From assembly GCA_032622095.1 (NCBI GenBank), contig CP136061.1, positions 44,151,797 to 44,215,796 on the forward strand: a stretch of DNA of 64,000 bases, in the 5' to 3' direction. The position numbers and the translations under genes were made by a program. This document shows, piece by piece, positions 27,301-39,300 of this stretch. This stretch comes from Siphonodentalium dalli. Lineage: Eukaryota > Mollusca > Scaphopoda > Gadilida > Siphonodentaliidae. Each line of letters begins with the position of its first letter. Position 1 is the first letter of the stretch. The notes beneath the pieces were generated by a model. That model saw only the letters and a program-made list of their open reading frames with translations. It did not search any database and had not been told where the DNA came from.

Positions 27301-30300
27301 ATATGAAAGTGTCAATGACACTGTAGCTCAACTTGGAAAGGGAATAATTTAATGTATTACAGTCAATGGATCGATTAGGAATGTGGAGTAAAATCCAAGA
27401 TGGCTGCTGGCGGCCATGTTTTCGGCCGAATGACCCCAAAATGAGTCGTTCCCATCTACATGTCATCGTAAACATCCATGACAAATTTTATGACGATTAG
27501 ACTAAAGGTACGACCTGTAGTCCATGCTAAAGAATTTAGTCATACAAAGAGTAAAATCCAAGATGGCTGCTGGCGGCCATGTTTTTTGACCGAATGACCC
27601 CAAAATGACTCGTTCCCATCTACATTCCAATTTCAACAGACATGACAAATTTTATGATGATCAGACTAAAGGTACGACCTGTAGCCCGTGCTAAAGGATT
27701 TAGTCATACAAAGAGTAAAATCCAAGATGGCTGCTGGCGACCATGTTTTTTGGCCCAATGACCCCAAAATTACTCGTTCCCATCTACATGTCATTGTTAA
27801 TATACATGACAAATTTTATGATGATCAGACTAAAGGTACGACCTGCAGCCCGTGCTAAAGAATTTAGTCATACAAAGAGTAAAATCCAAGATGGCTACTG
27901 GCGGCCATGTTTTTTGGCAGAATGACCCCAAAATTACTCGTTCCCATCTACATGTCTATATTATCATCCATGACAAATTTCATGATGATCAGAAGAACAG
28001 TACGACCTGTGGCCCGTGCTAATGGATTAAATTTTGAAATCCAAGATGGCCACTGGCAGCCATGTTTTTTGTCCGAATGACCCCAAAATGACTCGTTCCC
28101 ATCTACATTCCAATTTCAACAGCCATGACAAATTTCATGATTATCGGACTAAAGGTACGACCTGTAGCCGGTGCTAAAGGATTTAGTCATACAAAGAGTA
28201 AAATCCAAGATGGCTGCTGGCGGCCATGTTTTTTGCCCGAATAACCCAAAAATGACTCGTTCCCATATACATGTCATTGTTAACATCCATGACAAATTTT
28301 ATGATGATCTGACCAAAGGTACGACTTGTAGCCCGTGCTAAAGGATTTAGTCATGCAAAGAGTAAAATCCAAGATGGCTGCTGGCGGCCATGTTTTTTGG
28401 CCGAATGACCCCAAAATTATTCGTTCCCATCTACATGTCTATATTATCATCCATGACAAATTTCATGATGATCAGACGAACAGTACGGCCTGTAGCCCGT
28501 GCTAATGGATTGAATTTTACAATCTAAGATGGCCGCTGGCGCACATGTTTTTTTTCCGAATGACCCCAAAATGAATCATTCTGGTACAAATGTTGATGTC
28601 AACAGCTATGACAAATTTCATAATGATCCAATCAAAGGTACGACCTGTAGCCTCTATTGTTCACGCCTTACGCACACACGCACACACGGACGACAAAGTC
28701 ATGGCAATAGCTCAAACTTTACAAAGTAAAGTTGAGCTAAAAACCGTATATTGCGGTGTTATTTTGGAAAAATCGCGGTTTTTAAAAACGTCAATACCAC
28801 CCAACCCTAGCCATGTCCCCGAGAAGAATATGATAAGCGGAGTTTTGTAAAATGCTATAGAACTGAAGCACATTCAAAATACTAGACATGGTCTATCGGA
28901 AATGTCCCTACCATTGCCAAAGAAATTGCTTTCCAGTTCTAGTGAATGGTTCCGGTCACTTTATTTTCAAGGATTTTGATGTTTGAATGCGCTACATGTA
29001 TATGCTCAAAAAGTGCTGCGTTCGTCAGTTGTGTACTTCGCACCCTTTCCTTTCCCTCGGTAACTCATGATTGAAATGAACCAAACATGTACTGCTTGTC
29101 TGCTATGCTCAGCATGTTTTATGTACGGTACGTAACCGATGGTCAGTACCGGTATATGATTGCTCCCAATCATCTTGATTGGATAATCCTGTACAGCATG
29201 CTGAGCATGGCGATGTCTTCCTATCGACGTCCACTGAGAGCTTCGCATTGAGCATTGCCTCCACTGAAAGCTTCGCATTGAGCATAGCCTCGTATAAACT
29301 ATCTGGCCTATATATAAACCTTGCCGGTGAATACTGCCCCTGGAGTTTGGGCACCCATACCAGTTACCTGCATGAAAACCGGCCTGGATATGTCCCAGAC
29401 AAACTTTGACCGACTCCTTCCCGTTTGAGTGGAAGCATCAATAAAGCCTTATATTTCGTCTATATAAATGTGAGTTAGTGTTGTATAAATGGGTTCTGAC
29501 CGGATTATTTATACGGCCCATAAGACCGTAACTTGCACACTGGAAGTTACCACATGCAGGATCCGGAGACCAAATCGGACCATATCAAGACAACATATCA
29601 ACAAGACATATAACTTATTGTTGCTGTTTTCTATCCATATTAAATAATCTACATCGATCCTATGCTGTATAAAAATCGTGAGTAGGTTTAATATTTATTA
29701 TTTTATTTTATGCTATTAATATATAGCACCCAAGTCATACAATATTACCACAGAACAAATTCTCCTCTTTGAATGAAAAACTATTTTGGTTGTTGTTATG
29801 GGGTATGTTAATATTGAATTAACCAATTGTACCCATGACCCGGGGAAGTGCGAGACATTTGGGTACCACTAGCACGAATTGAGTTATGAGCCTTAGAAGA
29901 TAAAATGCCCCACTCCATCCCAGTTTCCCCTAACTTCCACAAATCCACACGATGTTCCAGCCTGTGTAGTGTGTAATTGACTGATAAAAACTGGAAGATT
30001 GATGATGTCTGTATAATGAAGTATGAATATGTCGCCTGTATGCCTTTTGTTGTGTTTCGCTATCGTTGGAAATATTGTTAAAATAAAACGACAAGTTGTT
30101 ATGCCACAAAAGCGTGCCACACACGATGCGATATACAATGTATATCATACAACAAATAATCGGGCATGGGTTACGGGTCAAATTGTAGCATGAGCGATGG
30201 AAAATCACACGACATTTTGTTGTAAATTCGGCTCTGCAAGGTATCAAATAAATTTGGTTTTCTACGATCGAGTCGTGCGATATATGCTAAGTAGCCAATC

Positions 30301-33300
30301 AGATTAAACTATTAATATGATCATGTGGCGTTCACATTTTATATTTCACAACATGGCGTCCAGATCCCTTCAAGTTCAAGTTGAATGGTAAAGTCAGAGT
30401 GGCGGGATATTTTGGATGGAGGAAGAATGCATTCATTGATTGAGGCATGGGAGTCTTATATTCATGCCTCTACAATTCAACTACAATTGAATACAAAAAC
30501 AAAGTGGACAACAACAAATTAGTGTCTAAATAATATCTTATTGTGAATTTGTGTCGGGAATTAAATCGGGTATACTAATTACTATAAAACTACAGGGTTT
30601 CCACCAGGGGAAAATAAATGAGTCCATATTTCAGCCATATTGGGGAAACAAATAACTCAACGGGGCGATCATGGTTCGTCCTGTAGCAGGGCTGGCGGTC
30701 TAAAAAATCCAAGAGGCCTATTAATAGGAGGGCTATAGCCATCCTCAACTTTTACAGTTATGATCTATTTTATCTGAGTTACTACCAGGGAGCAAATTAA
30801 CTGGTATCGCAATATGCTACCCAAATTTGGATAATAGCTATGCAATTTGGTTTGAATTTTTTATGATTTTTGAACAATGCTATCTAATCATGTCAATGTG
30901 AGGTTATTTGCTAATCAAAATTTCAAAAGTAATTTGCTCCCTGGTTACTACTGCCCTTAGTTTGTAAATTTTGATGTTGTTTAACTTCATCTAAATTAAT
31001 TTTCTTATGTGGAAACAAAATGTTCAGAGTTGTGAATGTCAAATTCCCCCACAGTATGGTATGGGGAATTTTTATTTATGTTTTATATGTTAGGCCAAAG
31101 AAAAAAGATAATATGTTTCCGTACATCGACCGACCCTAAAAATAACCCGCCGACCCTAATCTTTTTATTGATAATTTTTTTTTTTTTTTACTGTTTTTAC
31201 CGCTAATGCTCATAAATATTGATAATCATTAGGTGCAAAACACATGGTTTCTAACATAAGCCTGTGATAAGTGACATGAAGTGTGACAGTTGTCTCAAAA
31301 GCCACAGGTGTGTGATGGGTTGTGGATTGATAGGCATGAATCTTGCAATTTTAATTTCAAGAGAGTGGATCTCATGCCTGCTTTACCATTATGCCTTGTT
31401 TGGGACTTATGGAACATATTCATGAGTTCCAAATAAACATGCATGCCCATTTATTATTTTCTTGGGAAATCCCCCCCCCCCCCCACCTGCACAGTGCTTA
31501 TCTGAGTCTGCAAGTTTATTAATTTTGAGGCTATGAAAAGTATAATGGCATACATGTGAACATGTCCATATCGAATAAAACTCTACATGACACATACTAT
31601 GTTGATTCCTATGCTTGACCTACATCATGGCTACATGTACTATAAATTTGTTTAACTATAGTTGATGTTTTGCTCAGAGTTATTCGGGTCTGCACTGTTT
31701 TAACTTTCAATGGAATTTTTCCTGTGCACTATTATTTGGGCCTGCACTTTTATTTGGAGCCTGAGAGTACCGGTAGGAACACTATAAACAGACGTGTGTG
31801 TATCTGTATATATACATGTATATAGGTTATGACCACATATGTTAGGGGTACAGCTACTGTTTCCAAAAACCAGGCATGCTAGGTTGGGTGCACTGGCTAC
31901 GTATATGATATTTAAATCGTGTTAGCAGGGTCCAATAATGGCGAGTTTTCAGGGTAATCAGCACTCACGACAGGGGAGGGGGCTGGCTTGTTACTCGGGA
32001 GTTAAGTATATGTAGTTTAATTATGAGTTTTTGGGAGGAAAACATTCTCTGCAAGTTTTGTTTTTACATTTAAAGTTTGCATCATAAGTGTTGATAACCT
32101 TGACCTTAATTTGATATTTAAAGTTTTGTTGGCTTTCAATTGATTTTAGTTTTTTGTCATAGACATTATCAAGTGTTAACCTCTATGACGCAATTTTTTT
32201 CCAAATGGAAAAGACCCAGGACCCATTCCACAAAAAAGGGTGGAAAAATCCCTGTATTTATAATGTTATATGTTTATTTTAGGGGTGCCACAATTAATCG
32301 TATAATCGATGAACCGTTGATAAAGCCGATAATCGATTACCATTTCAGTCGTCGATTATTCTGCGTTATTTATTTCGGACGTTCGAAAATGCCGGTTATT
32401 GTTGAATACCCTGATTGTTTTACACAGTTTAATCTACAACCGAGGGGTAACAACATTTGATTATGTATCAAAGAGATTCTGACAACTTGAGTACTACTAG
32501 TATATGTTGCAAACAGCCGGCAGTTAATTTGATGACATGGTTACTCTTCGGGTCATTGTATATTCTTCAAATTGCACGGCGGCACTGCAGCTTTGAACTT
32601 ATGCCGACATCGTTGTATATTTCTACAAGAAAGGCGGCACTATGTCTTTGAAATGGGCTGACTGTCAGTGAACTGAATGCATTCGCCCTTGAATCTCATT
32701 GGACCAAAGGGGAGACTCCGAGTTGATTGACATTCTCTCGAAATCAGGGAACCTACGGCATTTTAATCAGCGATATTCTCCGCGGTATCATTTGCCGCAA
32801 GTATACTTTGTTTGTATAAGTATATTTAGATGTTACTAGAACAGGCTATCGCTTATAGTGTGGTGACTGCTAAATGAAATTGACTATTACCAAATATTTA
32901 ACTTGTTCCGAGTCCTGAAATTTGCGGGCGGGGGGCCACCTTTGTAATTGTTATCGACGCTCTGGAAGTTTGCTGAAACTTATAGTTTCGGTAACATTAG
33001 ATTCCTTTTTTTTAGGAACCACCGTCGGTCCGTTGTGCATTCCTACTTTTAAATTGCTTGTATGTTTGGCTATTAAATAAATTAATCGCTACGTTCGTTC
33101 CAATGAACTCACAAATATTATAACCATGACATCGCCGAGAACTGTGCTTGTATTGAATACATTGTGCTCATTAGTCATTACCGGTGGTTTATGATGCACT
33201 TTATTAACATAAAAATTACATCAGCCGATGCCTCAAACAAGCAGCGATAGCAGTTAACCAGCACCCAGCCAATATGGCAATAGGCCATATTACGGAACAC

Positions 33301-36300
33301 TTCCACTGATGTTATTAATATTACTAGTAGGTACGATTAATCGATTATAGTCGATTGTTGATGACCGATTATCGACGACTGATTATCGATTATCAAAATA
33401 AACAAGTGCACCGCTGGGCGGAGGTAACGCCCCCAACTGTACATACAATCAGAGAAACTTTCTGGTTAAGCGCTATAAAAATGCCACATGTTGTTCTATA
33501 TTAGCTTCAAATTTGGTCTGGTGCCACAAAAATAGAAGGAAAACTGAATTTTCTAAAAAAAAAACTGAATTTTTTAAGTCGAAAAAATGTCATAACTCTC
33601 ACAAAAATTATCCGATTGAACCGAAATTTTACCTTGACCTGTATTGCGATATTGGTAATACACAAAATAAACAATCCAAAATCAAGTTATCATCTGGAAA
33701 CCAAAAAAAGTAGCAGAAAACCTGAATTTTCGAAGTCCAAAAAGGGGTGTAACTCTGAAAAAAATGGGCGGACGAAACCACGGCTATGGGGAAATCTTGT
33801 CCCCCCGGCTGGTCTATTAGCATACCAAAGATCAACTGAATTGAGTTAGCGAAACCAAAGTTATGAGTTGAAACGTTCGTACGGACGGACGGAAGGCTCC
33901 ACTATATATACCCCCAAATCTCCATCGGAGATCGGGGGCATAATAATTGTGGCACCTCTAGTTTATTTAGTTTAATTTATATATAGGCATGTTTCTGGCC
34001 TATTTCTGCATCTTTTACGTCCAAGAGATCACTGTGCTTTTCACAGTATGTTGAATCCCCTTGAAAGAATAAGATAAGCAAAGTTATGTATTAGATGAGA
34101 AACTGAACGTACACCTCAATGAGACATCCTTAATAGTTTCGCACTACATTGTCATTGACATACATGTACTGAGTGCGGTGTGACCGGAAGTCGATCAAGT
34201 TTGAATCGAACACATCCGAATCTTTCGTGGCTCGTTTGTCTCGTTGACCCTAACTTTAGACTATTTATGTCTCTTTTTTTGGAAAAGGAAGGTAAATGGT
34301 ATGTCAGGATGACGCACTAGTATATGTATTGTCTGGGGAACATCACGGTTTGGTCGCATCTTGTGTCATATTCTACCTTTCCGGACTTGAAGCAAATGCT
34401 CTGTTGCCAGCGTTGAGGAAAGTTGGACTATACATTCAATGTATAGTCAATTTTGGACTTGCCTGAGGCATAACCAATGGATGGAGTAAATCCAATTAAT
34501 ACCAGTCCTTCGAATTTGGAAAACGTAGGTGCGCGATATATCGCTCGGAGCTTTTGGAATTTGCGCGCGCCTCTTTTGAGGGAGCACAATTCAAATTAAC
34601 ATGGATGAAATGATTACTGAATAAAGACAAACACAAGTATAATGATACACACGTATAATTCCAAGTGTGCATGTAGTCCAGGCACATTAGGTTTCACTAG
34701 GGAAAAAAATCGGAGAAAGCTGATTTTTTCAGGGAATGTCGAGTACATGTCACTGAACGATTAGACAAAAGTCCCCTAAAATCCGAGTTGAGCTTTTTTT
34801 TCTACAGCCTTTTTTCGAAAACGCGTTTGAAAAAAATCAAAAAAAATCGCACGAACTTTGTAACCTCGAATTGATCCAACTGTATTTTTTGTTTACGCGT
34901 ATTTCGAGCTACATAATGTCTAATATACATTTACCTAGAGGAAAATGTGCATTCTGTGACAATTTCTGCGAAAAATTATTGAAAATTCACAAAAAAGTAT
35001 CGGATTTACGCAAAAAATTACGATTTTCCTAACGGATTTGCCCAAAGGGTCGTAGTACAGAACGGGATGTTAGTTGGACAGACGATAAAAAATCCACCAC
35101 CATTTGAAGACTTTTATCATTGCTTACAAAATAGACATTATGGAAGACCCCCTCTGCTTCTGGCCGAGTTCCCCTTTTGGCATAAAATTCGTCAGCATGA
35201 GAACTCAACTATTTTCGATGTACAAATCAATCAACATGGATTAAGTTACATTGACTATTATCAACGCTATATACAGAAATGACATGACCTATATACATAT
35301 TATTCATCGAACTCAGAAATTTCCGACAGTGTTTCTGTGGTTGTTACAAGAATCCGAACTGCAATTACACAAACCTGAGCAAGAGAGTCCTGCCTTCTTA
35401 CACCCACACCTTTTTGTACAAGCACTCTTGCAACCACAACTGATCAGATTCAGTAGGTTATCGGGGGCACATGGCTTTGTGGCTGCAGTCGGTACAAGAA
35501 GTCCATTGTCTAGCGACCACCCCCAATCCGTCGGAGGAAGCGAAGTGCCCAGCCATTGTTGGACCTGGAGATAACATCTGTAGACATGTTGTTGTGCAGC
35601 ATCGCTGCTTGGTGGGAGTGAGGCTAGGTCGATGGGTTTATTCAGTTTAGATTTTGCAACATAACGCTTGTAAGTGACATATCTATATTGGTCGAGAGAG
35701 GAAACAGTTTTACTCCCGTATAAGATCAGGAGAAGTTGTTCCCCGGCAGCGGCTACTGCACTTGGTGTACTGTCATCCGCCAAAATTGTGTTGACATACT
35801 GTTGTGAGTCGCTAGTAACATCGGAGACAATTGTACTGAATACTTTCTTCTTACCAACTCGAAAGAGTGCAGAAGTAGTGTCACAACCACTTATAGAATG
35901 TGCTACAAGGAGGTTGCTTCTATGGTCACCCATTTTGGTTGCTATTTCACTAACTGAAACTAGTAAGTTTTGGGTAATGGAATACATCATGTGAATATTA
36001 CATCCCGGTTGAACTCGAGAGGTAAGAATGACTAACAAGTCTGTGTCTGTTCCCACAACGACAACATTGTTGTCATCTTGAGCGATGTCAAGTGCAGTTT
36101 CGGCTATCAGTACATCAGCATCAGCCTCGGCCTGCTTGGACTGAATATTGATAGCAGATAGCTCCTGCATTAGAGGATCGATCAGTTGGGTTTTGTTCTT
36201 GGCATTTGCAAGGAAATCGGATTGGGGTGTGGTGGCTGGTAACTCGGGTGAGATATTGATATCAATGGAATACCTGTTTTTAGATCTACGGGCTTGTTCC

Positions 36301-39300
36301 ATGCCCTTTGTCGACATTGTACAAGCATAACCATCAAAAACAACCACGACGTTCGCCCCAAAATGTCTCACTAGATAATTGGAATATGATGTACATATGT
36401 CCTTATATGACGACTGTTTAGGCCATACAACTGCCCTCAATAAAAATCCACCATCTACAACAAACAGAGAATGTTCTGGGATTTTAGTTTGCTCGGAACC
36501 GTATGTTTTGAGGATCTTACCGAGCGTGCTTTTCTGTGTCTTCCTCATTCCAGCAGAATCAAACAATGCTGTTGGTTTCGGGGCGAGTTCATATTTGAGA
36601 TACTCTTCGATCTCTGCTTGTGACTGAATAACACATGTGATGCGGTTGAACAGAATTGTGGGGTCAATCACTACCTTACTTCCACGGACTTTGATGCTAT
36701 TTGCCATCGATGCGAAAGACTTCACAGTGTCAACACGTCGTAGTTTGATGCTGTTGAACGTTTTGCTTACAACATTCGATACGCAACATTCACCAATTTT
36801 GCGAACTTGGTCACAGTTCACAGTTTCGTCGGCCACAAACCCGGTCGCTATAGAGACTAATTGTAGTGGATCTCTAATCTGAAAGGGGGAATGCACTCTG
36901 AGCCAGTTCAATAATTTGGTGATATCATTGGCATCAGTCAATTGTGAACTTTGACGGAGATCCCGATGTTGTTCGCCATGACCAGTGTGAACATTAACAA
37001 AATTTTCGAGAGCATTACATATCGGAAGGCAAAGAGGTAGTCCATGTACCCATTTCGCAACAGTGCTATCGGTTATTCCCCTGCCATGTGTGAGACCACC
37101 AGGGAGCTTGAACATTCTCATTAAACACTGCTCTATGGTCTGATCAGAATATATCCCGTCCCAGAATTTATCTGAGCGCCTTATGGTAAAGTAACCTTTC
37201 TCAGTGAACAACTTCAAATCATCCTGTTGCATTATTTCTGTTAGCTCATTCATCTGCTGCAAATAGAGATGAGAACTTTTTGCGTATGCAAAATGACCAC
37301 CTGCGTGAAATACTGGAATCATATTGCGAACACAATATGTGTGGAGTTCCCAGTCGCCTGTGCGCTCTGCTCTCAAGAACAACTGGAGAAGACCTATTTG
37401 CTCGTAGTATTGTACCCAAAGCTTTCCTGTGCGTCCTACAGACGCATTCTGGAGCAGTTCGTGTAATTTTGACAGTAGATGGTTGACACTTTCTTGATTG
37501 ACAGCGTCAGCTGTTGTACAGTCACCTCTGGCAAGACCACAGAATATTTCATTGACTTCTGTGCAGTCTATGTTATCTAGTGTTCGGCTTTCTTCAAACA
37601 CAAGTTTTGTAATGGCAATTTGTGTTAGCAAATGGGCACGAACTGCTCTTGAATATGCATGACCACTGATCAAATGATGGATTGACCCACCAGCATAAAC
37701 AGTCCTCCAAAGTTCATCCAAGCCGCTACCAGCCATGATCGAACCAATTGCCCCTAAATATGACATAATCATATGGAAGCCGCCGAGTCTAACGAAAACT
37801 TTTGTCAACTTATCTGACGAAGACACAATCTCCACTGCTTTGATATAAAGTGGTTGGTCAAACGTCACTGGACAAACGTTCAGTCCCTGTTTCTCACATT
37901 CAGTTTGTGCAAACATGAGAGCAGTGTAAATTGTGCTCGGGTTGGATGGATCAAAATTAATAAAGGGAAGTATCTCGACATCACTTGTTTCATAATCATC
38001 TGATGATGTGACAATGTGCATATATCCAGCCCAAGATGGGCAAGGTACTCTCAGTACATGCGTCAAAGACCAAAGACTGTCGACTGTTTTTGCGAGTTTC
38101 AAATTTTTCGGATCAGATTCACCCAATGTTGATAAATCCTTCATCACAATTTCGTCAAGACCCGATTTGCTTGGTTTACTGTAACCTTTCAAAGGGATGT
38201 ACCCGAATTCACCAGAGCCAATATTCGAATGATCACCAGTTAGTCGTTTTATCGGAGACTCTTCTGTGTGATCTCTGCTTGGAGTTATACAGGCGATGCC
38301 TCCCATACTATGGAAAGTATTCTTGCCATCTAGCGTGCGCACATTACAATCGGCGTTATCGAAAACGAATTGTGTGAAGTTCGCAAGTCTAGGCGACGGA
38401 CCTTTGCTTATCATGACAGAATGAACGTATTGTTGAACTTCCCGGTAGCTAGAAGAGAACATTAGTCCATTCAGAATGTCGATCAATTCCCGAGATGCGA
38501 ATTTCCTATGTATGTAAACTGCTACCGACAATAATACTGGTGACAAGAATGAACGGGGCCGACAAGAACTTATTAGAGACTGACCTATGGCTGTCACGCG
38601 TCTCTGGTTGGCTTGGATGTTTTGCCCACGCTGCGACGGAGCAACAATCCCTTGTAACAAGGTTTGGAGTGTATCGGGTAGTAGATCACTAGATACAGAT
38701 AACGAATCGGGTTTGGGATAAACGTCACACTCGTAAATGGTTGACCGAATATCATCGCGGACTATAGCCGATGCTTTCTTGACGATGCGCATACGTTCAT
38801 CAGTTTCATTGGTACATTTGTCTGAGTACCACGAATCATATAGTATTTTGTCTGATGAATCTTTGAATGTGACAACATTTTTTAGGGACCTCAGTGTTGT
38901 AATAGAGATTCTACTACCGAAATGCTCAAGCAGTTTGGTTTTAAGATGTTTAATTGTGTAACCGACTTCGTCACCAAGATACGATTCAAACGTCTCTGCC
39001 AATTCGCTCAAGGAAAACTGACACTCATCGCTGTTCTCCATAAAGGTACACAATTCATGGAATGCAAGTGCTTTCTTGTCTGCAACAGGCCTACCCCGTG
39101 AAAGAGTTCGCTCAGGCTTATCTCTGACAAATCCTGTCCAGCAATCATGGTGATACCGACCTTCCTCGGCCACTAGATCGATAGCACGACCGATCCGAGT
39201 AAGTACAGACTCACCCCATTCATCACTACGTTTCAAACAACGGGTTCTGATACTATCAACAAGAGTCAATGTTTCAACGGTGTGGACTTCTCTTCTACGT

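Noticed and set aside
27370-28745. Regular repeats that could suggest a CRISPR array
   Set aside because: Units are continuous tandem copies of about 167 bp without unique spacers, in a eukaryotic genome.
12280-33942. A Helitron Rep/helicase gene accompanying the repeat elements
   Set aside because: No Rep or helicase motif was found anywhere in the window; the elements appear non-autonomous.
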